Positions 9,066 through 17,557 are shown, counted from the first letter of the stretch. The stretch is 52,874 nucleotides of DNA from Cellvibrionaceae bacterium (GCA_002707785.1 PANW01000059.1:63640-116513); one strand, 5' to 3'. Program-made: numbers and translations. The notes: generated from the sequence alone by a model not told the origin.

Positions 9066-9935
9066 ATGTCAGAAGTTAGCAGTCGATTCGTCAAGGCCAA
9101 TGGTATTAATTTAGCGGTACATGAATGCGGCCAAGAATATCAGGCACAGCAACCCACTCTGGTATTGGTTCACGCGACGGGCTTTCACGGCCGCTGTTGG
9201 GATCAAGTGATTCAACGGCTGGAAGGTCGTCACGTGATTGCTGTTGATCAACGCGGGCACGGTGCGAGCGAGCAGAAACCGTTTCACAATTGGGCTGAAT
9301 TTGGCGAGGATTTGGCGGCACTCTTGACCGAGTTGGGGGTGAATGGTGTGGAGGCGGTGGGGCATTCTATGGGAGGCCATGCGTCCGTTGCGGCTGCGGC
9401 TCACCATCCAGCGCTATTTTCTAAGCTGTTGTTAATTGACCCTGTGATCTTGGATCCGAGTTTCTATGCCATGTGGGATGAACAGGTGTTGACGGGCGAG
9501 CCGACCCACCCTGCGGCTCGACGACGCTCGCAATTTAGCAGTCGCGACGATATGTATGACCGCTATCGCGAGCGCCTACCTTTTTCGCTGTTTACTGAAG
9601 CTGCAATGCGCGATTATTGCCATCATGGTTTGGTGGATAATGATGAGGGTGTTCAGCTGGCTTGCGCGCCCGCTCATGAAGCGCGTATCTACGATAGCGT
9701 GTGCAGCAATCAGTCTATTTTGGAACAGGCGAAAACGGTAAGCATCCCGGTGACCGTTGCCCGCAGTATGCAGCCCACGAAGCCCGAAGATATTATGGAT
9801 TTTCGCTACTCACCGACGTGGAAGCAATTGGCCAGCCAATTTCCCAACGGCGAAGATCGCTTGTTTGAACATCTCACGCATTTTATGCCGATGCAGGATC
9901 CAGATCAGGTCGCTCAATTGATTCGCGAGCTTTGA
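9066..9935 (+). CDS. Alpha/beta hydrolase
   Basis: This 289-residue hydrolase has the oxyanion region VHATGFHGRCWDQV, the strand VIAVDQRGHGASEQ, the nucleophile elbow GHSMGGH (Ser), and a C-terminal His region (HLTHFMPMQDP). These mark an alpha/beta hydrolase of the esterase or haloperoxidase-like class, but the substrate cannot be deduced. ATG 9066 is chosen because AAAAAGGGG lies 6-7 bases upstream; a GTG at 9042 would add eight residues without a better site. There is no signal peptide, so it acts in the cytoplasm. It stands alone between a terminator and a leftward unit. Confidence 0.88.
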   Translation: MSEVSSRFVKANGINLAVHECGQEYQAQQPTLVLVHATGFHGRCWDQVIQRLEGRHVIAVDQRGHGASEQKPFHNWAEFGEDLAALLTELGVNGVEAVGHSMGGHASVAAAAHHPALFSKLLLIDPVILDPSFYAMWDEQVLTGEPTHPAARRRSQFSSRDDMYDRYRERLPFSLFTEAAMRDYCHHGLVDNDEGVQLACAPAHEARIYDSVCSNQSILEQAKTVSIPVTVARSMQPTKPEDIMDFRYSPTWKQLASQFPNGEDRLFEHLTHFMPMQDPDQVAQLIREL

Positions 9936-10241
9936 GCGAGAGCGTGATCATCGGTCCCTAGATATTGGATTTATCTTAGATGAAAAAATAAATCGTTGTT
10001 GATGAACGATCAATGCCTAGAAAATGTTAGCGATTGAGTGACCTAGAGATTGTGAATAAAAAAAGGGCCAACTTCATTTGAAGTGGCCCGAGTGATAGCC
10101 AAAGGTCTATTGGGAACTGATCAGAAAACGATTCTTAATGAGAGAGAAAACCGCTTTCTTTAAAACTGTCTGCGAAAACATTAAGTCCCCACCAGCATGA
10201 CGGCTGTCTACATGGCGATAAACTCAATAGATTAGATCGAT
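9936..10241. other. Gap between hydrolase and small membrane-protein gene
   Basis: I see no convincing gene in this 306-base stretch. It holds the leftward terminator at 10058-10089; the rest is AT-rich sequence without a ribosome site joined to an ORF. Confidence 0.6.
10058..10089 (-). terminator. Rho-independent terminator for leftward transcription
   Basis: The hairpin GGGCC/GGCCC plus ACTTCA/TGAAGT has a two-base loop and one bulged A, and is flanked on the low-coordinate side by seven A (seven T on the minus strand). It therefore stops leftward transcripts, most simply that of the 43-residue protein gene about 150 bases upstream on that strand. Confidence 0.85.
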
Positions 10242-10373
10242 TTAGTGGGCGCCGCCGTGATCGGCCTTGCCATCCAGCCACCACAGTAATACGCCAGCGG
10301 CACTTGCTGCGACAACAATAGCGCCCATGCTGATGGCCAATCCTAAAGTTTGAACAAATACTACATCACTCAT
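10242..10373 (-). CDS. Small single-pass membrane protein, 43 aa, unknown function
   Basis: This small leftward ORF begins ATG at 10373 and ends TAA at 10242. AAAGGAG sits seven bases upstream of the ATG, a near-perfect ribosome site. The product begins MSDVVFVQTLG, continues with a hydrophobic stretch (roughly residues 10-31, rich in Ala, Val and Ile, ending LLWWL), and ends in a short polar tail DGKADHGGAH with two His. A one-helix membrane protein is the natural reading; the tail would then lie on one face of the inner membrane and might touch metal. I do not recognise the family. Small subunits of transporters or oxidases look broadly like this, but no partner gene is adjacent. The terminator at 10058-10089 fits it as a stand-alone gene. 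Confidence 0.75.
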   Translation of the reverse strand: MSDVVFVQTLGLAISMGAIVVAASAAGVLLWWLDGKADHGGAH

Positions 10374-10533
10374 GACGTGCTCCTTTTGCGGTGCGGTTAA
10401 TCATGGTTGTAGATTACGCGAGACGAGAAAAGAACTATTGATATGGGTCAACTAAACGTTGTTAACGAACATTCTTTTCCCGCTGCGGATGGCAGGCGCG
10501 AAATTTATAGTTATTGAAAGAATGAATGTGCAT

Positions 10534-10580
10534 AAAAAACCCCATGAACCGAGAGTATTTGTAAGTCTCCGTTCACGGGG
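10534..10580 (-). terminator. Rho-independent terminator downstream of TonB receptor gene
   Basis: Imperfect arms CCCC-TGAAC-GAG and CTC-GTTCA-GGGG (10540-10580) are followed, on the minus strand, by six T. It lies 56 bases past the receptor stop codon. Confidence 0.75.
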
Positions 10581-10635
10581 GCTTCGATAGATAGAACCAA
10601 AATCAGTCCTACCGATGACTAAGTTACTGGTTTAA

Positions 10636-12681
10636 TCAGAATGACAGTCGCACACCGGCTGTGAAACTGCGGCCAGCTTCCGGCGCCACTTCTCTGAGAA
10701 ATGAGGTCGAGTGTCGAATTTCTTCATCCAGCAAGTTGTCGGTGCGCAGAAACAGTAGCCCACTATTGTCACCGATCTGCAGCGGCACATTGATCTGCGC
10801 ATCTAGACGGGTGTAGCCATCGGTGGATTCTTCGCCGTCACCGGCTCGATCCTGCTCACTGACTTCGATCACTTGCAACGAACCAAACCATAGGCTTTGC
10901 TCAATGGTGAACTCGGCGCCAAGCCGATCTGGAGAAATGCGTGGCACATCGCCGCCTTGATCGAACTCTGCGCGTACTGCATCGCCAAACAGGCGCAATC
11001 CAAACTGGTCATTGAAGGCGAGATTCAACTCTGCTTCCACACCTTCAAAGACGACATCTTCTTGTTCGTAGGCAAAAATAATCAACTCGGATTCGTGATC
11101 CTCTTCTCCGGTGTTGCGCTGGAAGATGAAGTCGTCAATCTGGTTGTAGAAGACGTTGATCTTCAGGTCGCGAACCAAGCCAGTTTCCGCCGGCTGCCGC
11201 TGATAGCCTAGATCGATATTCTGACTGGTTTCTAAATCGAGGTCTTGATCGCCGAGGTCATAGCTTTGGTTGGCAATATGCGCGCCGTCTGAGAAGAGCT
11301 CTTCCAGGCTCGGTGCGCGTTCTGAGCGACTGGCGCTGATGCTGAATTGATGCACATCTTCCAGGCTCCAGTGGTAACCGGCGGAGATACTGGTGGCGTC
11401 GTGATCAATGCTGGAGGCGGAATCAGGGTCTATGGATTGATGCTCATAGCGCAGACCGAATTCGATCCATTGATGCTGCCAATGTTTCTCCTCGATCCAA
11501 AACAGTCCACTGCTGCGGATTTCACTGTCATTGGGAATAAACGCCTCTTCACCTTCTGCGCCATAGTCGCGATCCAGTAATTGTACGCCAATGGCGCCTT
11601 GCCAGCCGCCGACGGGGTTGTGGACCATTTCGACACGACCTTCAGTGGCCTAGCTTTCAAACACAGTGCCCACTTCCGCGCCTTCAAGCTCACGGTGTTC
11701 ATAATCATTGTGACCAATGCGCAGGGTGAGTTTTTCGAAACCACTGAACGGCTCCAGGAGTTGAGCTTTCAGATCGTAGCGGGTTTGTTCCATGTCGACG
11801 CGGATAACTTCTTCCTCATCTCCGTGTTCGTCATGATCGTCATCGTCATCGTGATGGTCATCGTCGTCTTCTTCCTCATGATGCACATGAGCCCCTGCGG
11901 GGATGCCATAGAGGTTTTCTTGTTGGTTGAAAGAGAGACCGATGTAGCCCCGCTCACCAATCCAGCTACCGCCAACACTGTAGGCGTTGGCACGGGATTC
12001 ACTGTTGGCAATATAGCCGTCACTGGAGTCCTCGGGATCTTCTGGATTACTGAGACCGGGAATGTCGACATCACTGCTGTCTCGGTACAAACCATCGGCG
12101 TGCCAGGCGAATTGTCCCAGCCCACCATCTAAGCGAAAAACACTGGCGCTTTCATGGTTGCTGCTGGTATAGCGGCTCTCAATGGCACCACTGATGCTCT
12201 CTTTGAGCATTTTGGTGGGAATACGACCATCGATCACATTGACCACGCCGCCAATGGCGCCACTGCCAAAGCGCAAGGTCGAAGGCCCACGCAGAATTTC
12301 AATTTGATCGGCCAACAGGGGTTCAGTGGTATTGGCGTGATCGGCACTGGTGTTGGAAGCATCAAGCGTATCGAGATTGTCTTGCATTACCTTCACACGA
12401 TTGGAGCTCTGTCCGCGAATCACTGGGTTGCCCACGCCGGGGCCAAACGACGCACTGGCAACGCCCACTTGACCGCTGAGGGTTTGCGCCAAGGTGGCAC
12501 TGGCCTTGTTGCGTAACTCGTCGCCCTTTAAAACGGCAATAGGCCGAGCGTTATCACTGTGTTGGGCGTGCACGGGGGAGGCGCTGACGATGACCTCTTC
12601 TAGATCATGGCGTGGATTATTGGCGTGTACGGCGTGGCTCGCCATGACCATGGCGGCCAGTGGCATCAATCGAAATTTCAT
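10636..12681 (-). pseudogene. TonB-dependent outer-membrane receptor (probable zinc/metal uptake), interrupted by in-frame amber codon
   Basis: This would be a receptor of about 681 residues: signal peptide MKFRLMPLAAMVMASHAVHA, a plug domain (VIRGQSSNRVKVMQ, then QIEILRGPSTLRFGSGAIGG), a beta-barrel and a C-terminal GVRLSF ending in Phe, the outer-membrane signature. An extracellular loop (about 11795-11890) is packed with His, Asp and Glu, as in ZnuD-like zinc receptors. A TAG at 11650-11652 (minus strand) interrupts the barrel between GTVFES and ATEGRVEMVHNP; the frame is unchanged on both sides and both halves look well conserved, so it is a single nonsense codon rather than a frameshift. 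It may be a young pseudogene, a base-call error or a read-through stop. ATG 12681 has GGAG five to eight bases upstream and is preferred over a start at 12711. Confidence 0.88.
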
Positions 12682-12758
12682 GGGTGCTCCATCAACAAAC
12701 CGCTTCCGCAATCAGTGTGCGGCGGCAAAACATACAGCGGTTCGAGTATCGTTAATTA

Positions 12759-13085
12759 TTAAGGTGAAATGGTTTTAACGATGGAGGCAGCAGGGGGCGC
12801 GCGAATAGCCGCTGATAGGCTCAGACGCGTGGGTTGTTGGCTGATGATTGTCTGCGGGGCTGAGACGCGATGGCGTCCATCTTCATAGGTAGACTGGGGC
12901 GCGCTGTGGTTATCGTCAGCAGCTGAAGACTGCAGGCACAAGCTACAATCTATCCACGGTTCTTCATCCTGATGCCAGTGAGCCGCAGAGGCCAACTGAG
13001 CCAGAATCATCAGCAGCACGACAACCGGCAGCCAACGTTTCCAGTGATGGATGGAGAAGTGGGACATCATATAACTCAATATCAT
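12759..13085 (-). CDS. Small exported His/Cys protein, possible zinc-handling accessory
   Basis: This 108-residue protein has a hydrophobic export or anchor segment (WLPVVVLLMILAQLASA), then AHWHQDEEPWIDCSLCLQ, a cluster of two His and a C-x-x-C-like pair fit for metal binding. The rest is polar and low in recognisable motifs. It lies 77 bases upstream of the TonB receptor in the same orientation. Similar short proteins next to zinc-type receptors are sometimes annotated as zinc chaperones or DUF2946-like; I offer that from recall and rate it moderate. The start is ambiguous among ATG 13085, 13070 and 13067, as none has a clear ribosome site. Confidence 0.62.
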   Translation of the reverse strand: MILSYMMSHFSIHHWKRWLPVVVLLMILAQLASAAHWHQDEEPWIDCSLCLQSSAADDNHSAPQSTYEDGRHRVSAPQTIISQQPTRLSLSAAIRAPPAASIVKTISP

Positions 13086-13152
13086 TTAATTGGAGCAGTG
13101 GTGCTGGGCACCTCTAACGCTCTAGACGAGCGGCTAACAATTGACCGCAAGC

Positions 13153-13191
13153 GTTATATTGTTACATTTTCAAGTAATGAGAATCAATGCT
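13153..13191. promoter_or_regulatory. Overlapping Zur-like and Fur-like operator candidates
   Basis: GTTATATTGTTACATTTTC (13153-13171) keeps about 12 of 16 positions of the gammaproteobacterial Zur pattern (ATGTTATA, centre, TATAACAT). AGTAATGAGAATCAATGCT (13173-13191) keeps 12 of 19 positions of the classical Fur box. Both lie 70-105 bases upstream of the small exported protein and the receptor, where metal repression would act. The counts were made by eye against consensus sequences from memory. Confidence 0.45.
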
Positions 13192-13276
13192 TTTTATATG
13201 GCTCAAATTTGGACGTAAGGGACTAAGCGTGGTGAGCTGGTCGATAGCTTAGCTGTTTGGCGATTGATCTCGACTG

Positions 13277-13303
13277 TGACAACGCCAGATGGACAGGTAT
13301 AAT
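13277..13303 (+). promoter_or_regulatory. Candidate sigma-70 promoter of hisB
   Basis: A perfect TATAAT (13298-13303), preceded by a GTGACA -35-like hexamer at 13277-13282 with a 15-base spacer, starts about 45 bases before hisB. The spacer is short but the -10 is exact. Confidence 0.5.
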
Positions 13304-13349
13304 CCGCAGCCTCTAGTTTTGTGCCCAAACTTCATCGTCGGAGATCAAT

Positions 13350-13943
13350 ATGGCGGAACGTACCGCATCCGTGAGCCGTGACACGCTCGAAACACAAATT
13401 TCAGTGACCGCTAATCTCGATGGCACTGGTAAAGGCGTTTTTGATACTGGCGTGCCCTTTTTGGAGCACATGATGGATCAGATATCACGCCATGGGCTGA
13501 TTGATCTCGACATTACCTGTAAAGGTGACACCCATATCGATGACCACCACACCGTGGAAGATATCGGCATCACCCTCGGTCAGGCCGTCGCGCAAGCGCT
13601 GGGTAATAAAAAGGGCATTCGTCGTTATGGGCATGCCTATGTGCCTTTGGATGAGGCCTTGTCTCGTGTGGTCATCGATTTTTCTGGCCGCCCAGAGCTG
13701 ATTATGGATATTCCCTTTACCCAAAAGCGAGTGGGGCAATTTGATACCGAGTTGTTCTGGGAGTTTTTCCAGGGTTTTGTGAATCACGCACAAGTCACTC
13801 TGCACATTGATTGCCTGCGTGGCCACAATGCCCACCACCAGATTGAAACGGTGTTCAAAGCCTTCGGCCGCGCTTTGCGCATGGCGTTGGAATTAGACCC
13901 TCGTATGGAAGGCATGATGCCTTCCACCAAAGGCACACTGTGA
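13350..13943 (+). CDS. hisB: Imidazoleglycerol-phosphate dehydratase
   Basis: HisB catalyses the sixth step of histidine synthesis, dehydrating imidazole glycerol phosphate to imidazole acetol phosphate. The 197-residue monofunctional form shows the metal-binding blocks [24 protein letters not shown] and the late HNAHHQIE, which supply His and Glu ligands to the two manganese ions. The length is right for the single-domain type, without the N-terminal phosphatase domain of the enterobacterial protein. A ribosome site (GGAGATC) precedes ATG 13350. It is separated from hisH by 107 bases containing a probable terminator, so the two are not a tight operon. Confidence 0.97.
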   Translation: MAERTASVSRDTLETQISVTANLDGTGKGVFDTGVPFLEHMMDQISRHGLIDLDITCKGDTHIDDHHTVEDIGITLGQAVAQALGNKKGIRRYGHAYVPLDEALSRVVIDFSGRPELIMDIPFTQKRVGQFDTELFWEFFQGFVNHAQVTLHIDCLRGHNAHHQIETVFKAFGRALRMALELDPRMEGMMPSTKGTL

Positions 13944-13948
13944 TCCAT

Positions 13949-13995
13949 CACTGCTGTTAAGAGGCTTAGCCAGACTTGCAGCAGTGGCTTTTTTT
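13949..13995 (+). terminator. Rho-independent terminator or attenuator between hisB and hisH
   Basis: The arms CACTGCTG and CAGCAGTG are followed by GC and a run of seven T. It would end most hisB transcripts before hisH, so hisH may be expressed from its own promoter or by read-through. Confidence 0.75.
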
Positions 13996-14050
13996 GATTG
14001 GGTGAGTAAGTTCTTACTCGCTGCCTTTCCCGTTTATTAAGAGAGTTAAT

Positions 14051-14704
14051 ATGTCTGACAACCGCATTGCCGTGATTGATTATGGAATGGGTAATCTACA
14101 TTCGGTTGCCAGTGCGTTGGAGCACGTGGGGCCTAACGCTGAAGTTGTGATTACCTCCGACGCTGAGGTCATCAAAGCGGCCGATCGCGTCATTTTCCCC
14201 GGTGTGGGGGCTATCCGCGATTGCATGGCGGAGATACGGCGCTTGAACTTCGATCAGTTGATGCCTGAGGTTATCGCCAGTGGCAAGCCTGTTCTGGGGA
14301 TATGCGTGGGCATGCAGGCTCTGATGAATCGCAGTGCGGAAAATGGTGGCGTGGATTGTATTGGTCAGCTCGACGGAGAGGTTAAGTTCTTTGGCAATGA
14401 ACTGCGAGGTACCGATGGCGAACTATTAAAAGTACCCCACATGGGCTGGAATCAAGTGGTACAAACTTCAGATCATCCGCTGTGGAAAGGTATCGAAGAC
14501 GGCAGTCGCTTCTATTTTGTTCACAGTTACTACGTCAGTGCCGCCAACCCGAAGGAAGTGGTTGGGCGCTGTGATTATGGTCTGCCTTTTGATGTCGCAC
14601 TAAGCCACAACAATCTATTTGCCGTGCAATTCCACCCAGAGAAAAGCCATACCTCAGGTTTGCAGCTGCTGAAAAACTTCGTTGAGTGGGATGGTAAAGC
14701 CTAG
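14051..14704 (+). CDS. hisH: Imidazole glycerol phosphate synthase, glutaminase subunit
   Basis: HisH is the glutamine amidotransferase that feeds ammonia to HisF in histidine synthesis. The 217-residue class I amidotransferase has the start [14 protein letters not shown], the oxyanion region [11 protein letters not shown], the nucleophile elbow GICVGMQAL (Cys) and the His-Glu pair in QFHPEKS, a complete triad. AAGAGAG before ATG 14051 serves as ribosome site. Its partner hisF lies 1.7 kb downstream, separated by the PilZ and GGDEF genes; in Pseudomonas relatives hisA normally sits in this place. Confidence 0.97.
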   Translation: MSDNRIAVIDYGMGNLHSVASALEHVGPNAEVVITSDAEVIKAADRVIFPGVGAIRDCMAEIRRLNFDQLMPEVIASGKPVLGICVGMQALMNRSAENGGVDCIGQLDGEVKFFGNELRGTDGELLKVPHMGWNQVVQTSDHPLWKGIEDGSRFYFVHSYYVSAANPKEVVGRCDYGLPFDVALSHNNLFAVQFHPEKSHTSGLQLLKNFVEWDGKA

Positions 14705-14843
14705 CGCGCCACCCCTCTGAAGGTTCGCCATCCTTGATAGTCACCTCATTGGGTGAGATTGTCGTTTTACGCCTGTCGTGAGCTCGTTTCTGCGTTTGTG
14801 TTCAAGGTGCTGTTTGGGCCTCAACTGAGCTACTCGATTTACC

Positions 14844-15263
14844 TCAATAGGGAGCGTCTACTCGCTCGCCAAAATGTCGCAGATAATCTTCCAAATCCGC
14901 GTCACAATGATGTTCGAACTTCTTGAATTGCGCGCCTATGAGGTAGCGATTCTGCGCTACTCGCCGGGTGTAGACGATCAAGCATTCCAAATCGATATCG
15001 GCGCGGCTCTGTTGGCTAGTGGGCACTTGAAAATGCACTTGGATGCATATGGGGTTGCCGGCGTCTTGCTGTGAGACTCGGGGAATTAAGTTGGACATGA
15101 CCTCGTGATCACATTCCAGCTGCAAGCCCGAGAGCGATAGGTTGGTGACTGTCGCATTGGCTTGAGTGTTTTCGGTGTCGGTATGACTGCCGCTCAGTGC
15201 TGCGCTAAACTGAGCCTTATATCGAATCTGTCCCCGTTGTTCCATGGCTATGATCTCTTCCAT
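14844..15263 (-). CDS. PilZ domain protein (c-di-GMP receptor)
   Basis: This is a protein of about 139 residues. QRGQIRYKAQF holds the arginines near the PilZ R-x-x-x-R motif, followed by ATVTNLSLSGLQLEC (the D/N-x-S-x-x-G element) and closing strands RYLIGAQFKKF. PilZ domains bind cyclic di-GMP and pass the signal to motility, adhesion or secretion partners. The start is set at ATG 15263 because AGGGA lies eight bases upstream; the frame runs back to 15413, but that extension looks non-coding. It diverges across about 170 bases from a diguanylate cyclase, so maker and receptor are paired. Confidence 0.78.
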   Translation of the reverse strand: MEEIIAMEQRGQIRYKAQFSAALSGSHTDTENTQANATVTNLSLSGLQLECDHEVMSNLIPRVSQQDAGNPICIQVHFQVPTSQQSRADIDLECLIVYTRRVAQNRYLIGAQFKKFEHHCDADLEDYLRHFGERVDAPY

Positions 15264-15371
15264 CGAGAAAATCCCTGTCATATCAGTGTAGTCTGTCCAA
15301 ATTTCATACAGTAGTGCTGATTCTAGCGCCATTATGGTGCAATGGCACGAGTTATAGTTGGTACTATCGTC

Positions 15372-15387
15372 CATACTAAGAAGTATG
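15372..15387. repeat. Perfect inverted repeat between pilZ and GGDEF genes
   Basis: CATACT and AGTATG flank a four-base centre inside the divergent gap. Its size and place fit a dimeric regulator's operator; no regulator is known. Confidence 0.35.
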
Positions 15388-15435
15388 AAGACGGTATTTT
15401 GTACCGGTGTCATCCATTTCCAGGGAGGAACGACG

Positions 15436-16308
15436 ATGACTGATGAACATGACTCTATTCAGGCTCAGGCGTTACTTGATGTCGCCAATCGCATCCATAC
15501 CCATCTTTCCATCGTCGGGCGGGACTGTCGTTATCAGATGGTCAACGACGCTTATTTACGAGCGACTTTGCGATCGAGAGAGGAGCTGATTGGTAGTCAC
15601 GTTGGAGAGGTGTTGGGAGAGGTCACTTTTCACGATCGAGTCAAGCCACATCTAGAGCGCTGTTTCCTGGGGTGTCCAGTACGCTATCAAGCTGAATTTG
15701 ATTTTCCCGGTTATGAGCAATCGAAAGTCATGGAGGTGCGCTATGACCCCATTACCAATGAGAGCAATCAAGTGATCTCAGTAATGGTGTCGGCCCACGA
15801 TGTTACTGAGCACCAGCAGCGTCTGCAGCAGTTGGATCAGCTTGCTAACTTAGATCCATTAACCCGTTTGCCAAATCGCCGAGCTATTCGCGATATTTTG
15901 GCAAAAACGCTGGCGAGAGCCATGCGCGATGACAGTCAGTGCCACGTGATTTTCTGTGATCTCAATGATTTTAAGCGGGTCAATGATGAGGGCGGGCACG
16001 ATCATGGTGATGCGGTGTTGCGGGAGGTGTCTTCTCGTTTGCGTTCCACCTTGCGCCGCCATGAAGAGGTAGGGCGCTGGGGTGGGGATGAGTTTCTGGT
16101 GGTCGTGGGAGAAACACTGCTGCGTGACCAGCGTGAGAGTCTGTTAAACCGTCTTCGCGACAGTTTTCGAGAGCCCATTGTGATCGCTGGAGGGAGCTAT
16201 CATCTAGGTATCAGTCTTGGCAGTGCGCACTACCCCGATGATGGCGCCGACATCGCGACGCTGTTGCGTTTAGGCGATCAGCGTATGTACCACAACAAGA
16301 CGCGCTAG
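15436..16308 (+). CDS. PAS-GGDEF diguanylate cyclase
   Basis: This 290-residue cytoplasmic protein begins with a PAS sensor domain (about residues 10-125, with SIVGRDCRYQMVNDAYL) and ends in a GGDEF domain (about 135-290) that joins two GTP into cyclic di-GMP. The active-site motif is an intact GRWGGDEFLVV, preceded by NLDPLTRLPNRRA and FCDLNDFKRVND. The product-inhibition site upstream of GGDEF reads RRHE instead of R-x-x-D, so feedback control may be weakened. ATG 15436 follows GGGAGGAA and is preferred over an earlier in-frame ATG at 15358. There is no membrane segment. Confidence 0.92.
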   Translation: MTDEHDSIQAQALLDVANRIHTHLSIVGRDCRYQMVNDAYLRATLRSREELIGSHVGEVLGEVTFHDRVKPHLERCFLGCPVRYQAEFDFPGYEQSKVMEVRYDPITNESNQVISVMVSAHDVTEHQQRLQQLDQLANLDPLTRLPNRRAIRDILAKTLARAMRDDSQCHVIFCDLNDFKRVNDEGGHDHGDAVLREVSSRLRSTLRRHEEVGRWGGDEFLVVVGETLLRDQRESLLNRLRDSFREPIVIAGGSYHLGISLGSAHYPDDGADIATLLRLGDQRMYHNKTR

Positions 16309-16443
16309 CGTGGTTTATGGTGATTTGGTGAAGTAGCCATATGCGTGAACAACGGATTCAGATGATGGATAAGGCGGCCAAAAGCGAGGTATTTAAGGTA
16401 CAATTGCGCCCCTAATTTTTTCAGAATCTCCGAGCAGGTACAT

Positions 16444-17217
16444 ATGGGTCTCGCAAAACGAATTATTCCCTGTCTAGATGTCGACAATGGTCGCGTGGTG
16501 AAAGGCGTTAACTTTGTTGGTATTCGCGATGCCGGTGATCCGGTAGAAGTGGCCAAGCGCTATAACGAACAAGGTGCTGATGAAATCACTTTCTTGGATA
16601 TCACAGCCACTCACGAGGGGCGTGATACCACGGTGCATACCGTTGAACAGATCGCTTCTGAGGTGTTTATTCCGCTGACAGTGGGTGGTGGAATTCGCAC
16701 CATTGAGGATATCCGCATCATGCTCAATGCCGGCGCCGATAAAGTCAGTATCAACTCTGCGGCGGTTCACAATCCCGACTTTGTGCGCGAAGCCTCTGAG
16801 CGTTTTGGGGCACAGTGTATTGTCGTGGCCATTGATGCCAAACGGGTGAGCGAAGAGGGCGAGGAGCCGCGCTGGGAGATCTTTACCCACGGCGGGCGCA
16901 AGCCCACCGGTATTGATGCCGTTGCTTGGGCGAAGAAGATGGCCGACTACGGTGCGGGAGAAATCTTGCTCACCAGTATGGATCGCGACGGCACCAAAAA
17001 TGGTTTTGATCTCGGTGTGACGCGGGCGATTAGCGATGCGGTGCCGGTCCCAGTGATTGCTTCAGGTGGTGTAGGCAATTTGCAGCACTTGGTGGATGGG
17101 GTGAAAGCTGGTCGAGCCGATGCGGTGTTGGCCGCCAGTATTTTTCACTTTGGTGAACACTCAGTGCCGCAAGCCAAGCAGTTTATGCAGGATCAAGGCG
17201 TAGAGGTCAGACTTTAG
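16444..17217 (+). CDS. hisF: Imidazole glycerol phosphate synthase, cyclase subunit
   Basis: HisF is the cyclase barrel that forms imidazole glycerol phosphate and AICAR with ammonia from HisH. The 257-residue (beta/alpha)8 protein opens with [18 protein letters not shown] (Asp of the active site) and carries the phosphate loops [11 protein letters not shown] and [13 protein letters not shown], with the second Asp in [11 protein letters not shown]. Length and motifs are complete. It is the last his gene of this unit; hisA is not in the window. Confidence 0.97.
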   Translation: MGLAKRIIPCLDVDNGRVVKGVNFVGIRDAGDPVEVAKRYNEQGADEITFLDITATHEGRDTTVHTVEQIASEVFIPLTVGGGIRTIEDIRIMLNAGADKVSINSAAVHNPDFVREASERFGAQCIVVAIDAKRVSEEGEEPRWEIFTHGGRKPTGIDAVAWAKKMADYGAGEILLTSMDRDGTKNGFDLGVTRAISDAVPVPVIASGGVGNLQHLVDGVKAGRADAVLAASIFHFGEHSVPQAKQFMQDQGVEVRL

Positions 17218-17261
17218 AGCTGGGTATACCAGATCTTGTCGGCTGTTCTAGCGTGCAGCAG

Positions 17262-17291
17262 AAAACGGGACAACGCGAAGGCCATGTCCCG
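17262..17291 (-). terminator. Weak terminator for leftward DUF6316 gene
   Basis: CGGGAC/GTCCCG arms (17266-17291), with four T following on the minus strand, lie 42 bases past the DUF6316 stop codon and 45 bases after hisF. An 11-base direct repeat CCCGAATATCA (17288 and 17302) overlaps one arm. Confidence 0.45.
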
Positions 17292-17332
17292 AATATCAAT
17301 GCCCGAATATCAGAGGCGAGCGTGTAAGCCAA

Positions 17333-17557
17333 TCAGGCGCAGCGCGCGTACTGCTGTAGGGTATTTGAGAACGAAGGGTCTGCGGCACCAATGAAATCGA
17401 TAAAATCGGTGCAGCCTTCGATGGCATCTGTGCGATTATCGAAAGGCCCTATATCCACGCCTTCACGAGTGGTGTAATACCAGTAGGCATCCTGTTCGAA
17501 AAAGCGTTCTTTGCGAGTTGGTGGCTGTCCTTGCTCACCATGACGAATATTCATCAT
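17333..17557 (-). CDS. DUF6316 family protein
   Basis: This is a 74-residue soluble protein. The middle (YWYYTTREGVDIGPFDNRTD) with aromatic repeats and a G-P-F turn is the recognisable core of this small Pseudomonas-type family, followed by AIEGCTDFIDFI. It has no signal or membrane segment, and its function is unknown. ATG 17557 is chosen because AGGTGA lies five bases upstream; an upstream ATG at 17593 lacks such a site. It is transcribed alone toward a weak hairpin. Confidence 0.7.
   Translation of the reverse strand: MMNIRHGEQGQPPTRKERFFEQDAYWYYTTREGVDIGPFDNRTDAIEGCTDFIDFIGAADPSFSNTLQQYARCA

Noticed and set aside
11581..12132. 183-residue ORF on the plus strand with a hydrophobic Val/Ile run
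   Set aside because: It lies opposite the receptor's His/Asp-rich loop; the Val/Ile run is only the complement of that loop's codons.
14705..14843. Residual hisA fragment between hisH and pilZ
   Set aside because: I read this gap in all frames and found no stretch resembling HisA; it also lacks a hairpin with a T-run.
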